A stretch of DNA of 38,068 bases from Acidimicrobiia bacterium (GCA_012960315.1 DUBN01000005.1:4490-42557), one strand, 5' to 3'. Positions 23,152-32,052 are shown, counted from the first letter of the stretch. The notes: a model not told the origin generated them from the sequence alone. Numbers and translations: made by a program.

Positions 23152-24741
23152 TCAATATCCGGCAGATGCACCAATCAACGCCCGAGGTTCAGCTGCTCCA
23201 GCCAATCTCCCGTCCTGCACCTCAATGATGTGAGCGTGCCCGAACGCGCTATTAAACGCGGACGTTGTTCGGATGCTGTGACCCAACTGTTTGAGAGCAG
23301 ACTCGGCTAAAGCCGCAGAACCTTCGAGTTCAAGCACGACTTCTCCGGGATCGGCCCAAGTATGAAAACCCGTTGGATTAGAGCCAGCCAGACGCCATCG
23401 AGGAGCCGACAAAGCCTCAGAAGGGCTTTGCCCAAACAGAAGCAGTCTGGCTAACAACTGAAGGACTATCTGTGGTTGAGAATCCCCACCCATCGTTCCA
23501 ATCACTGCTTTCAGACTCCCGTCGAAATTTTCTACCAACGTCGGAGCGAGCGTGTGTGGAGGTCGGCGCCCCGGGCCATAAGCCGACAGGGAATTTGGGT
23601 CCGTGGAAAACCCGATGCCTCTGTTATGAAGGGAAATTCCAGTTTTCGGCATAAATGCCAAAGCTCCCCAGCCTGACGCGTTGGACTGGATTAGCGAAAC
23701 CCCCATACGGTTTTGGTCCACAGCATTCAAATAAATCGTGTCCCCAGGGTTTATCCCGGTTGCAACACTCGAGACTTGATCGCGGCGTATGGCGTTGGAA
23801 CGCGGAGCCAGCCGCTCTTCTTTCAACAAATCACTGCCGTTGGCGTGTTCATGAAGCATTTCGGGCCGGTCGAAACCGGCCTGGAGAGCGGACTCAGCCA
23901 GCAGATGTATAAAAAGCGGATCGCTCACATCCTCGGGGAGTTCCAGTTGGTCGGCAATCCACGCTGCCGATAAGCAAAGGTAACCCTGGGAGTTGGGCGG
24001 TGGACTCCAGATGCGATGGCCAAACGCATCAACCGAGATTGGATCCACCCAATCTGATTGGGATTTTGTTAGGTCTTGCTCTGAGTACTCTCCTGCGCCG
24101 AAACGGATTAACTCATCCCCGAAATCGCCTTGATAGAACGCTTCTCTGGCACCCGCCGCTATCTCTTTGAGTACTTGGGCTATTCCTGCTCGGCGGATGA
24201 TGGTCCCTGCTCGTGGTGTGCCATTCTGGAAGTAATCTTCAGTGTTTTCGACGCCGCTGAGCAGGCGAGTGGCCTGGGCGCACTGCGAACTGATGGGGAA
24301 GCCTTCTTCTGCAAGTCCAATAGCGTCCTGCAGCACCTCCTGAAGAGTTAACTGACCAAATTTCTTGTGCAAAGTGCACCAACCATCGACACAACCTGGA
24401 ACAGGGACACTTCGAGGGTCATTACGGAACGGCATCTCGGTAAAACCGTCTCGCTTCAATTGTGCAAGATCGGCACCGCTGCCCGACCGGCCGCTTGCAT
24501 TTAATGCGTACGGTTGCTTTTCTCCAGGCACGTGTACCAGTGCCCAAAGATCTCCTCCCAACCCGCACATATGTTGGCTAGTAACTGCCAGTACCGCTGA
24601 AGCAGCAATCGCGGCGTCGACGGCATTGCCGCCTTTTCGCATAGCAGCGATGCCGGCGCCGCTTGCGAGGTGGTCAATCGTGCACACCATTCCGTTGCTG
24701 GCGTGACGCGTGACAAAAGGAACATGGTGATCGGGTGACAT
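23152..24741 (-). CDS. gamma-glutamyltransferase family protein
   Basis: A 529-residue Ntn-hydrolase of the gamma-glutamyltranspeptidase family. The alpha part includes HLASGAGIAAMRKGGNAVDAAIAASAVLAVTSQHMCGLGGD, and the segment before cleavage is INPGDTIYLNAVDQNRMGVSLIQSN. The nucleophile is probably the Thr of GDTIYLN, which would head the small subunit (the classical enzyme has TTHFS). GPGRRPPHTLAPTLV and GTMGGDSQPQIVLQLL follow. The N terminus lacks a signal peptide, unlike secreted GGTs, so a cytoplasmic role similar to YwrD-type or glutaryl/cephalosporin-acylase-like members is likely. Its ATG overlaps the preceding stop by one base (TAATG), so it is coupled to the FAD-linked oxidase. 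Confidence 0.92.
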   Translation of the reverse strand: MSPDHHVPFVTRHASNGMVCTIDHLASGAGIAAMRKGGNAVDAAIAASAVLAVTSQHMCGLGGDLWALVHVPGEKQPYALNASGRSGSGADLAQLKRDGFTEMPFRNDPRSVPVPGCVDGWCTLHKKFGQLTLQEVLQDAIGLAEEGFPISSQCAQATRLLSGVENTEDYFQNGTPRAGTIIRRAGIAQVLKEIAAGAREAFYQGDFGDELIRFGAGEYSEQDLTKSQSDWVDPISVDAFGHRIWSPPPNSQGYLCLSAAWIADQLELPEDVSDPLFIHLLAESALQAGFDRPEMLHEHANGSDLLKEERLAPRSNAIRRDQVSSVATGINPGDTIYLNAVDQNRMGVSLIQSNASGWGALAFMPKTGISLHNRGIGFSTDPNSLSAYGPGRRPPHTLAPTLVENFDGSLKAVIGTMGGDSQPQIVLQLLARLLLFGQSPSEALSAPRWRLAGSNPTGFHTWADPGEVVLELEGSAALAESALKQLGHSIRTTSAFNSAFGHAHIIEVQDGRLAGAAEPRALIGASAGY

Positions 24742-26129
24742 TAAGAATCTTCCGAGGGGAGCAGGACGTGGGGATTTAATATTTGGCGAGGGTCGAGGGC
24801 GTGTTTGATGGATCGGAAGGCAAATAACTCCGCACTCGTCCGATTGAGGTGCAAGAACTCTTTCTTGGCAGTACCAATACCATGTTCGGCAGAGATACTG
24901 CCCCCGAGTTTCGCTGCGTATTCGAGAACTGCCACATCGACTGCCTCAGGCGGTTCATTCCCGCCGCTCCCCAACACATTGACGTGGACGTTACCGTCAC
25001 CTAAATGGCCGAACATGTAGACAGAGGAGCCTCTATCGATTGCCGAAATGATTGACGGAACCTGGGTAACGAAATCGGCGAGCTTAGAGGCTCCTAAGGT
25101 CACGTCTAGCTTGTGGGGAGTTCCCTTGGCAGAGATGGCTTCGGTTACTTTTTCTCTGTACTGCCATAAGTTGTTTCGGCTGGAGCTATCAACACCAACC
25201 CCAACGTCGGCCACGAGCCTTCCTAGGGAGTCGATGGCGACCGCGAGTTCTTCAGTTGGATCGCTCGAAGCAGCTGCCTCAACGATTAGCCACGCTTCAC
25301 TATTTGTGCCGACGGGGACAGCAGAATTGATGTGCTGGGACACTAAATGCATGGCATCACGGAAAATAACCTCCACTGCATGAAGAGACGTAACGGAACG
25401 CCTTAGGGCAGAGGTCGCTGCCACTGCGTCCCCCACGCTGTCGAAAGCGAGCATTGCAGTGCAACGATCCGTCAGATGAGGGTGAAGCCGCAGACGCGCT
25501 CTCGTGATGATTGCCAACGTTCCTTCGCTTCCCGCCAATAACGATGGAAAGTGGTAGCCCGTATTGTCCTTCTCCAAGCCCTCGAGATGACTGATAACTG
25601 ACCCGTCAGCTAGCACTGCCTCTACGCCAAGCACCTGTTCTCGCATGGCGCCATAGCGAAGGACGTTGATCCCTCCTGCGTTGGTCGCAATCATCCCTCC
25701 GATGGTGCAGCTATCGCGTGCTGCGAGATCGACACCAATATCAAGGGAGGCAGAAGCGACGTGTGTTTGGGCTCGGGCCAGCGTGACTCCAGCCCCACAG
25801 GTGACTTGCTGAGCAAGTTGATCAACGGGTTCACAGTCGTTCAAGCGCATCGTTGATAAGACAACCTCGCCATTGAGCGGGACGCTTCCTCCAACCAGCC
25901 CTGTGTTGCCGCCTTGGGGTACGATCGCAAACCCCGCTTCCGCTGTCAGCATGACGACCTCAGCTACTTCAGCGGTGTTGGCTGGTCGAATGACTAAAGG
26001 CGTGTGCCCTTGAAACCTGCCCGTCCAGTCAGTGGAATAACCAGCGGTGAGGTCCGTATCTCGCAGAAGGTGATTATCGCCGACAACACCCTTGAGTTTG
26101 CGAACAAGCCCTGAAACTCTATCACTCAT
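24741..26129 (-). CDS. FAD-linked oxidase (D-lactate / D-2-hydroxyacid dehydrogenase, GlcD-like)
   Basis: A 462-residue VAO-type flavoprotein. The FAD-binding PP loop region is AIVPQGGNTGLVGGSVP; SCTIGGMIATNAGGINVLRYG and SLLAGSEGTLAIITRARLRL follow. The C-terminal cap has FGHLGDGNVHVNVLG (metal/substrate His residues) and AEHGIGTAKKEFLHLNR, then a terminal ALDPRQILNPHVLL. It is closest in pattern to the D-2-hydroxyglutarate / D-lactate dehydrogenase group that passes electrons to quinone, cytochrome or ETF. It starts within the end of the glycerophosphodiesterase gene (8-base overlap) and is coupled to the gamma-glutamyltransferase, forming a three-gene unit. It is distinct from the glcD at 35815. 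Confidence 0.92.
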   Translation of the reverse strand: MSDRVSGLVRKLKGVVGDNHLLRDTDLTAGYSTDWTGRFQGHTPLVIRPANTAEVAEVVMLTAEAGFAIVPQGGNTGLVGGSVPLNGEVVLSTMRLNDCEPVDQLAQQVTCGAGVTLARAQTHVASASLDIGVDLAARDSCTIGGMIATNAGGINVLRYGAMREQVLGVEAVLADGSVISHLEGLEKDNTGYHFPSLLAGSEGTLAIITRARLRLHPHLTDRCTAMLAFDSVGDAVAATSALRRSVTSLHAVEVIFRDAMHLVSQHINSAVPVGTNSEAWLIVEAAASSDPTEELAVAIDSLGRLVADVGVGVDSSSRNNLWQYREKVTEAISAKGTPHKLDVTLGASKLADFVTQVPSIISAIDRGSSVYMFGHLGDGNVHVNVLGSGGNEPPEAVDVAVLEYAAKLGGSISAEHGIGTAKKEFLHLNRTSAELFAFRSIKHALDPRQILNPHVLLPSEDS

Positions 26130-26901
26130 TCAGATTTCCCTTGTTGGGCCAAATACCACGTCGACGGAATACCTCTAAAAGGGTCGCTGGGACATCGGTC
26201 ATTATGCCGTCGACCCCCAGATCAAGTAGCGAATCCATTTCCTCCACCTCGTCGATGGTCCACACGTGAACAGCGATATCAAGATCGTGGCATCTGGTAA
26301 CGAATCTTGCATCAACTATTGGAAAGGGTCCTTGACGAATTGGTACCTGAGCGGCCCGCCCACGGAATCGATGCAGGGGAAAATTCCAGGAAGCCAACCG
26401 GGCACGAAATACTTCAACGGGGCCCATGCTAAGACACACTGTCTCTCCGAACTCATCGTGGATTCTCTTTAGGCGGGCATCGGAGAAAGCGCCAATACAG
26501 ACTCTGTCGAGCGCTTTCAATTCCCGGAGTTCACGGATTAAAGGCTCCACAGCGGTGTTCGCTTTTGGGTCAATGTTGACCCGTAAATCTGGAAAAGTAA
26601 GCATCAATTCGCTGAAACGGGGGATGGGCTCGCGCCCGTCAACCAAGGCTTGGCTGACTTCGCTCCAAGTCAACTGGGAGATGCGTCCGATTGAATTAGT
26701 CACCCGATCGAGACGGTCATCGTGAAAGGCAACGAGAACTCCATCTGCAGTAGCGTGGACATCTGTTTCCACGTAACGAAAACCCAGATCAACGGCTCCT
26801 TGAAACGCTGGCATGGTGTTTTCAGGCCAAGAACCCGCGCCCCCGCGATGTGCGATAGGGATCGGAGACGATGCGTCGAGATAAGGATGTGTAGCAGCCA
26901 T
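26122..26901 (-). CDS. glycerophosphodiester phosphodiesterase family protein
   Basis: A 259-residue TIM-barrel GDPD-domain protein which hydrolyses glycerophosphodiesters to glycerol-3-phosphate and an alcohol. The catalytic set is visible: IAHRGGAGSWPENTMPAF (His-Arg and Glu-Asn), YVETDVHATADGVLVAFHDDRLDRVTN (Glu, Asp and the second His) and VHVWTIDEVEEMDSLLDLGVDGIMTDVP at the end. No signal peptide is present, so it is likely cytoplasmic. It heads the leftward unit with the FAD-linked oxidase, whose ATG lies eight bases inside this gene. The region upstream to 26961 is a divergent promoter for this gene and the SirB1-like gene. Confidence 0.95.
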   Translation of the reverse strand: MAATHPYLDASSPIPIAHRGGAGSWPENTMPAFQGAVDLGFRYVETDVHATADGVLVAFHDDRLDRVTNSIGRISQLTWSEVSQALVDGREPIPRFSELMLTFPDLRVNIDPKANTAVEPLIRELRELKALDRVCIGAFSDARLKRIHDEFGETVCLSMGPVEVFRARLASWNFPLHRFRGRAAQVPIRQGPFPIVDARFVTRCHDLDIAVHVWTIDEVEEMDSLLDLGVDGIMTDVPATLLEVFRRRGIWPNKGNLNE

Positions 26902-26960
26902 GGGTAGCTAGTATTACGGTTCACCGCTTCGTTGGATAGCCGAGCTACTCTCCGCGTCTA

Positions 26961-27749
26961 GTGTCTTCCTCTTTTCCTCCACTTCAACGTTTCCAAGACG
27001 CCTTGAGTGAATCGCCCCTACGGCTTGATATCGCCGCATTATCCATTGGCGCGCACTGTGCTGAAACACCTATGGATGTCGAGAGCGAGTTATCAAAAAT
27101 TGACCGTCTCGCTGAGAAAATCTCTGACCACACGCTTCCCGGGGTTATCCAGTTCTTGTTCCAAGACCAAGGTTTCGGAGGAGAGAAGGATGAGTACTAC
27201 AACCCGGCCAATAGTTACATCGACCAGGTACTTCAGCGCAGACGGGGCATACCTATTTCCTTGGCGATCATCACCATCGAAGTGGCACATCGGTGCGGTG
27301 TCCCTCTCTTTGGTGTGGGAATGCCTGGACACTTTCTCGTTGGACATAGAGAGGCCGAGGGAGTATTTGTTGACCCGTTTGAAGGCAAAATCATTGACAA
27401 ATCAGCTGCTCGGGATCTTTTTTTGGTACTCCACCCAGGGCAAGAATTCAGGACAGAATTTTTGAGCGAGACTGCACCGGACGTCATCGTTTTGAGAATG
27501 CTCAACAACCTTCGGATGATTTATTTAAGAAATGGGGCTGTCTCAGAGTTAACGTCAGTTCTCGAACTGTTGGTCTGTCTTGATGACTGCCCTATAGATG
27601 AATTTCACCGCCTTGCTTCAGCGTTAGATGCCTTAGGCAGAACCGATGAAGCAGCGCGACACCTTGACAAAGCAGCTGACCAGTACAGCGGAACCGATGC
27701 CGACCAACTGAGAGCTCGAGCGACTCACCTGTGGGCGCGTTTGAACTGA
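26961..27749 (+). CDS. SirB1-type transglutaminase-like protein with TPR-like tail
   Basis: A 262-residue protein of the SirB1 N-terminal (PF13369) family, a transglutaminase-like fold of unknown activity. Conserved segments are GFGGEKDEYYNPANSYIDQVLQRRRGIPISLAIITIEVAHRCGVPLFGVGMPGHFLVG and FVDPFEGKIID. The Cys of HRCGV and His of PGHFLVG are candidates for a catalytic pair. The C-terminal 70 residues form helical repeats (LVCLDDCPIDEFHRLASALDALGRTDEAARHLDKAADQY) like tetratricopeptide units. The start is GTG 26961; TACTCT lies nine bases upstream, a weaker version of the leaderless box. The role in the cell is not known to me. Confidence 0.9.
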   Translation: MSSSFPPLQRFQDALSESPLRLDIAALSIGAHCAETPMDVESELSKIDRLAEKISDHTLPGVIQFLFQDQGFGGEKDEYYNPANSYIDQVLQRRRGIPISLAIITIEVAHRCGVPLFGVGMPGHFLVGHREAEGVFVDPFEGKIIDKSAARDLFLVLHPGQEFRTEFLSETAPDVIVLRMLNNLRMIYLRNGAVSELTSVLELLVCLDDCPIDEFHRLASALDALGRTDEAARHLDKAADQYSGTDADQLRARATHLWARLN

Positions 27750-27797
27750 CGCTCGAACCGCGCTGCGACTCAGCCACTAGTTCTGGCGGAAGTCAGA

Positions 27798-27811
27798 TGA
27801 TCGAAAGATCA
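27798..27811 (+). other. short hairpin with GAAA loop
   Basis: TGATC-GAAA-GATCA lies 48 bases after the SirB1-like stop. The stem is only five base pairs and there is no U-tract, so terminator function is doubtful. Confidence 0.3.
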
Positions 27812-27859
27812 CAATACGATCGGAGACGGGCCCCACTCATCAGAGAATTCCGACGCAGG

Positions 27860-27888
27860 GCTACGGTGCCGCTACGGTGGCGTTACGG
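27860..27888. repeat. three 11-base-spaced copies of G(C/T)TACGG
   Basis: GCTACGGTG at 27860 and 27871 and GTTACGG at 27882 are spaced exactly 11 bases apart, about one helical turn, ending just before the ribosome binding site of the acyl-CoA dehydrogenase gene. They could be regulator-binding sites on one face of the helix. Confidence 0.5.
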
Positions 27889-27896
27889 GAGGATTA

Positions 27897-29093
27897 ATGA
27901 CGCTTACAACGGAAGAAAAGCATCTTGACGGTCTGGTCCAGCAGCTGCTGAAAGAGCATGACCCCGCTGGTGAACGCGTTGAATTCCTTGAAGCACAGTT
28001 TGATGTAGGTCTTGCTTGGGTGCATTTCGACGAGGGGTATGGCGGTCTGGGTGTAGCCCCGAAACTCCAGAGTCGAGTCAACACACAATTGGGCGACGTT
28101 GGCGCTCCGATGTGCTGGCCCTTCAACCCGATTGGTTACGGCATGTGTGGGCCAACGGTCTATACCCACGGGAGCGAAGCACAAAAGAACCGCTATCTGC
28201 GCCCACTCTTCACTGCAGAAGAAATCTGGTGCCAACTGTTCTCTGAGCCATCGGCAGGCAGTGACGTAGCAGGCCTTACTAGTCGAGCGGTACGAGACGG
28301 CGATGAATGGGTAGTCAATGGACAAAAAGTTTGGACGAGCTTGGCACACGTGTCGCGATGGGGATGTCTAGTGACCCGAACTGACCCTGAGGCACCTAAA
28401 CACAAAGGATTGTCCTATTTCGTCGTTGATATGAAGCAAGAGGGAGTCGATGTTCGACCCTTGCGGCAGATGACTGGCGAAGCGGAATTCAACGAGGTGT
28501 ACTTCACTGATGCGCGCATCCCTGATGCTGAGCGACTAGGAGAAATCGGTGATGGCTGGCGAGTCGCGCTAACCACGTTGATGAATGAGAGAGTAGCGAT
28601 CGGCGGGGGACAGGCGCCTCGCGGTTCAGGTCCTATCGCCGAATCAGTTCGACTATGGGGTGCGATAGCGGAGCACCGCAAAGACCTCGCCACCCAAGAC
28701 CGTCTGATGCGCTTATGGAGTAAATCAGAAGTCACCCGTTTAACGAATATTCGGGCGAGTCAGAATAGAGGGAAAGGCGTGCCCGGCCCAGAAGGGTCTA
28801 CAGGGAAACTTGCGTTCGCTGAAAATAACAAAGCCATACGCGAATTCAATATGGAGTTATTGGGTCCCCAGGGGATGCTCTACGATCCCAATCGAACCGA
28901 ACATCAGACGGTTGATAGAGCTACCAATACCTACGGGAGTGTGCAGAAACATTTCTTGCGGTCAAGAGCTAACTCAATTGAGGGCGGAACGTCGGAAGTA
29001 ATGAGAAACATTTTAGGAGAACGAGTGTTGGGTCTCCCTGGAGATATTCGCACCGACAAGGATCTTCCCTTTAGCGAAGTTCCAAGAAGCTGA
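27897..29093 (+). CDS. acyl-CoA dehydrogenase family protein (second copy)
   Basis: A 398-residue FadE-like acyl-CoA dehydrogenase. It contains WCQLFSEPSAGSDVAGLTS, VVNGQKVWTSLAHVS, LRQMTGEAEFNEVYFTD and C-terminal RANSIEGGTSEVMRNILGERVLGLPGD. The N-terminal helical domain is shorter than usual, because the dehydrogenase body (GLAWVHFDEGYGGLG) begins by residue 40. In the first dehydrogenase the corresponding motif is AGGSSEIQR. Here it is IEGGTSEVMR, so the Glu of the classical base position (EGTSEIQR) may be present one residue earlier. An ideal Shine-Dalgarno sequence (GGGAGGA) precedes ATG 27897. It is convergent with the histidine phosphatase. The substrate is unknown. Confidence 0.94.
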   Translation: MTLTTEEKHLDGLVQQLLKEHDPAGERVEFLEAQFDVGLAWVHFDEGYGGLGVAPKLQSRVNTQLGDVGAPMCWPFNPIGYGMCGPTVYTHGSEAQKNRYLRPLFTAEEIWCQLFSEPSAGSDVAGLTSRAVRDGDEWVVNGQKVWTSLAHVSRWGCLVTRTDPEAPKHKGLSYFVVDMKQEGVDVRPLRQMTGEAEFNEVYFTDARIPDAERLGEIGDGWRVALTTLMNERVAIGGGQAPRGSGPIAESVRLWGAIAEHRKDLATQDRLMRLWSKSEVTRLTNIRASQNRGKGVPGPEGSTGKLAFAENNKAIREFNMELLGPQGMLYDPNRTEHQTVDRATNTYGSVQKHFLRSRANSIEGGTSEVMRNILGERVLGLPGDIRTDKDLPFSEVPRS

Positions 29094-29104
29094 CCCAGCA
29101 CGCG

Positions 29105-29725
29105 TTAGTCGCGGATTGAGAGGTGAGGCGACCCGCGAAAGTGGGTTGTTTCGTTAACAGTCCTAACGCTGCGGTGGCCTTGACTTGAGGCCAAAACGCG
29201 GGTCACCGAGCTGTAGTCGACGTCGAACTTCATGAAAGCATCTGAATTAAATTTGAGGCAGTGAGCCAAATAGGCGTTAATAACCCCGCCGTGACATACG
29301 ACGCCCACGCGCTGACCGGCATGGTGTTCAACGATTTCCTCTAAAGCTGCCACGACATCCGAAGACCAAGTCGTCAACGAACGAAACGACTCTGACATTT
29401 GTCCCGACGCAAAACGTTCCCAAGCGGGTCGATTGACCTCTTTTAGTACTTCCATTGGTACATAAGCGCTTGAGTCACGATCAAACTCGCTGATCTCTTC
29501 CCGAACATTTGCTACCAGACCACACAGTTCCTCCAACGGCATCGCTGTTTGGCGGGCTCGCCGCATCGGGCTGCTGTAGAGATAATCAATTTTCTCCTCG
29601 CTGAGCCAACGAGCAACTGCAGCGGCCTGTTGGTGGCCAATCTCGGCCAAAGGGGGATCTGCAGGGCTTCCATCACTCGTTTCGATGTGCTCAGGGCGGC
29701 CGTGTCGTACAAATATCAATTCCAC
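29105..29725 (-). CDS. histidine phosphatase superfamily protein (phosphoglycerate-mutase-like)
   Basis: A 206-residue protein of the histidine phosphatase fold. The phospho-acceptor motif VRHGRPEH (R7-H8-G9) is at the N terminus. SSPMRRARQTAMPLEEL carries the second Arg, EISEFDRDSSAYVPMEV the acid region, and GVVCHGGVINAYL the second His. It could be a broad phosphatase or a phosphatase of sugar or cofactor pathways; it lacks features of cofactor-dependent PGM. The open frame extends to 29899, but GTG 29725 puts the motif at the normal place and has TAAGGT eight bases before it. It is divergent from pyruvate kinase. Confidence 0.88.
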   Translation of the reverse strand: MELIFVRHGRPEHIETSDGSPADPPLAEIGHQQAAAVARWLSEEKIDYLYSSPMRRARQTAMPLEELCGLVANVREEISEFDRDSSAYVPMEVLKEVNRPAWERFASGQMSESFRSLTTWSSDVVAALEEIVEHHAGQRVGVVCHGGVINAYLAHCLKFNSDAFMKFDVDYSSVTRVLASSQGHRSVRTVNETTHFRGSPHLSIRD

Positions 29726-29733
29726 TTTCGATG

Positions 29734-29739
29734 ACCTTA
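29734..29739 (-). promoter_or_regulatory. -10-like TANNNT element (TAAGGT) for the histidine phosphatase gene
   Basis: On the minus strand TAAGGT ends 8 bases before GTG 29725. It supports this start over longer versions of the frame. Confidence 0.4.
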
Positions 29740-29830
29740 GAAGATTCAGAGCCCCAAAGTGACTCAATAAACGCTGTTGACGATCTGGTGAACACTCAGA
29801 AATCTTGCTGGCCTTTTTCTTACCTCTCGG

Positions 29831-29836
29831 TACCGT
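29831..29836 (+). promoter_or_regulatory. -10-like TANNNT element (TACCGT) for pyruvate kinase
   Basis: TACCGT ends 7 bases before ATG 29844. GGAG at 29837-29840 is only three bases from the ATG, too near to be a good ribosome binding site, so a leaderless transcript is plausible. Confidence 0.45.
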
Positions 29837-29843
29837 GGAGCAA

Positions 29844-31277
29844 ATGGCACGACGTACCAAGATCATCGCGACAATCGGTCCTGCGTCGCAGGACAACACG
29901 ACTTTGCGAAAAATGATCGAAGCAGGAATGGATGTCGCTCGAATCGGACTAGCTCATGGCACGCTGGACGAGCAGGTAGAGAAATTTCAGACGGTGAGAA
30001 CTGTTGCAGCTGATCTCGGTCGCCATGTCGGAATCATTGTTGATTTACCGGGTCCTAAAATCCGATGCGCTCCGTTCGCCGATGGCGGATTCGAGCTTCT
30101 AGAAGACACACAAATATCTCTAGGGGTTGATGGATCTGAAAGTTCAGGGGACCTTATCAACGTCGATTATCCCGACCTGATCAACGACGTCCAGCTCGGT
30201 GACACACTTTCATTCGCTGATGGGAAAGTGATCCTAACTATCGAAAATCGCGAAGGAGACCGGCTAAAGGCTCGCGTCTTATACGGCGGAAAACTTGAGG
30301 GGAGACCCGGATTACATGTCCCGTCGGACCGGCTCCGTCTGACCTCGCCGACAGACGACGATCTGGCATTGTTGGACACTTTTGTCGAGTTAGGGACAGA
30401 CATGGTCGCTATATCCTTCGTTCGTTCGGCCCACGACATCCGTCGACTTGGGGTAGAGCCAGCCCCTAGAGGCCCGTTGGTCATCGCAAAAATTGAAACC
30501 AAAGCTGCCATTCAAAATCTTGAAGGAATAATCGAAGCTTCCGGGGCGGTCATGGTGGCGCGAGGAGACCTTGGTTCTGAGGCCGATATCGAAGAACTGC
30601 CCCACTTACAAAAACACATTATTCAAGAATGCATAGCGCTTGGACGACCCGCCATCACAGCAACGCAAATGCTTGAATCGATGGTTTTTGCTCCCACTCC
30701 GACCCGAGCCGAAGCATCTGATATAGCGAACGCCGTCTTTGATGGCACGTCTGCGGTAATGCTGAGCGGCGAGACCGCAATCGGTAGAGATCCGATCAAC
30801 GCGGTGAGAACAATGGCCACAATCACAGCGCGGGCAGACGAAAAGTTCAACTACGAATCATGGGTGGACCGTATCCAGGCGCTTCGACGCCGCTCGAAGA
30901 CCGCTGCGACATACTTGCGGGTGACTGACGCCTTGACCATGGCGGCTGCGCGAACTGCTACAGAGACAGACGCAGCGGCAATTATTTGTTTGAGTCGTTC
31001 GGGGTTCACCGTTCGCAGCGTCGCTCGGTTCAGGCCAACGGTTCCGTTGTTTGGTATGACTTTCGATGATCGCACAGCGAACCAACTTTCTCTTTCGTGG
31101 GGAACCCGACCTCTGATTTTCGATGAGCAATCAACTCCAGCGGGGACGGCGCAAGAGGCGTTAGATAGTGCTGCAAGGATGGGCGTAGTCCGCTCTGGCG
31201 ATACCGTCGTCGTTGTCTCCGGCTCTAGTGCTGAAACTCACGCGACAGACACCCTCAGGGTGCTGCGAGTCCCTTAA
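29844..31277 (+). CDS. pyk: pyruvate kinase, atypical K+/nucleotide site
   Basis: A 477-residue pyruvate kinase which makes ATP and pyruvate from phosphoenolpyruvate and ADP. Core motifs are VIAKIETKAAIQN (K216, E218), VARGDLG, TATQMLESM, and DGTSAVMLSGETAIGRDPINAV. The C-terminal domain starts near AATYLRVTDALTMAAARTATETDAAAI. Oddly, the N-terminal segment reads ARIGLAHGT at residues 32-40, where typical enzymes have ARLNFSHG: Arg33 is kept, but the Asn and Ser that contact K+ and nucleotide are Gly35 and Ala37. DLPGPKIR replaces the usual DxxGPKIR with Pro. It may be K+-independent or regulated differently, or a paralog. ATG 29844 is chosen over the frame start at 29805 by homology and by the TACCGT box. 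Confidence 0.9.
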   Translation: MARRTKIIATIGPASQDNTTLRKMIEAGMDVARIGLAHGTLDEQVEKFQTVRTVAADLGRHVGIIVDLPGPKIRCAPFADGGFELLEDTQISLGVDGSESSGDLINVDYPDLINDVQLGDTLSFADGKVILTIENREGDRLKARVLYGGKLEGRPGLHVPSDRLRLTSPTDDDLALLDTFVELGTDMVAISFVRSAHDIRRLGVEPAPRGPLVIAKIETKAAIQNLEGIIEASGAVMVARGDLGSEADIEELPHLQKHIIQECIALGRPAITATQMLESMVFAPTPTRAEASDIANAVFDGTSAVMLSGETAIGRDPINAVRTMATITARADEKFNYESWVDRIQALRRRSKTAATYLRVTDALTMAAARTATETDAAAIICLSRSGFTVRSVARFRPTVPLFGMTFDDRTANQLSLSWGTRPLIFDEQSTPAGTAQEALDSAARMGVVRSGDTVVVVSGSSAETHATDTLRVLRVP

Positions 31278-31280
31278 TTC

Positions 31281-32039
31281 GTGGTGCCTTATCAGCAAAA
31301 GGTCAGAGAGCTAGCCGTCTATCGAAGTGGCACAAACGATCCCGATTTGCAGATCGTTTTGGTCCACGGCGCCATAGACAGAGCAGCCGGAATGATTCGG
31401 ATTGCGCGCCGCCTCAAACAACATGAAGTAATTAGATACGACCGACGCGGTTACGGCCGCTCTGCGAACGCGCCAGCGACGGAGTCCTTTTCTCAACAAA
31501 TCGATGACTTGCACGCGGTCGTGGCAGACCGGCCCACTGTCGTCTTTGGTCACAGCTATGGAGGGGTTATTGCTCTTGCTTTGGCAACTCAACGAAACTC
31601 CGCCCTGAGGGCCGTTGTGACCTTTGAAGCGCCGAGAGCTTGGGAGAAGTGGTGGCCGGCACCTCCACCTGACGATGTAAACCCGGCGGATGCAGCAGAA
31701 CATTTGTTGCGAGGCGTGATTGGTAATGAACGTTGGGACGGCTTAGGTGAAGTGGTGCAGCAACGAAGACGCGCCGAGGGAATGTTGATGGTTGAAGAAC
31801 TTCGCGCGCAAGTGACACGTCGCTATGACGCACAACAGATCGACATTCCGTTGATTGTCGGTGTTGGCCAACAATCCGGTGATCGTGCACAGCGCGCAGC
31901 GTCTGCCACAGCCATCGAGGGGGCAAATTCCCGTTTGGTTACCATCGCTGGCGCCGGTCACGCTGCGCCTATGACTCATCCTGAAGCTGTAGCCGGCCTG
32001 ATCCGTATAGCAATTACTGATGCGGGGATCACCAATTAG
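31281..32039 (+). CDS. alpha/beta hydrolase
   Basis: A 252-residue alpha/beta-hydrolase. It has LVHGAIDRAAGMIRIARRL (oxyanion region), VIRYDRRGYGRS, the nucleophile elbow VVFGHSYGGVIALALA (Ser in GHSYGG) and the base His in IAGAGHAAPMTHPEAV. The pattern resembles epoxide-hydrolase or haloperoxidase-like esterases. GTG 31281 follows the pyruvate kinase stop by only three bases, so it is probably cotranscribed and coupled. GTG 31284 is an equally possible start. I cannot infer the substrate. Confidence 0.9.
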   Translation: MVPYQQKVRELAVYRSGTNDPDLQIVLVHGAIDRAAGMIRIARRLKQHEVIRYDRRGYGRSANAPATESFSQQIDDLHAVVADRPTVVFGHSYGGVIALALATQRNSALRAVVTFEAPRAWEKWWPAPPPDDVNPADAAEHLLRGVIGNERWDGLGEVVQQRRRAEGMLMVEELRAQVTRRYDAQQIDIPLIVGVGQQSGDRAQRAASATAIEGANSRLVTIAGAGHAAPMTHPEAVAGLIRIAITDAGITN

Positions 32040-32052
32040 TAGAAGGCATCGC

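Noticed and set aside
29726-29899. Upstream extension of the histidine phosphatase frame.
   Set aside because: It runs into the pyruvate kinase coding region and displaces the RHG motif from its normal N-terminal place.
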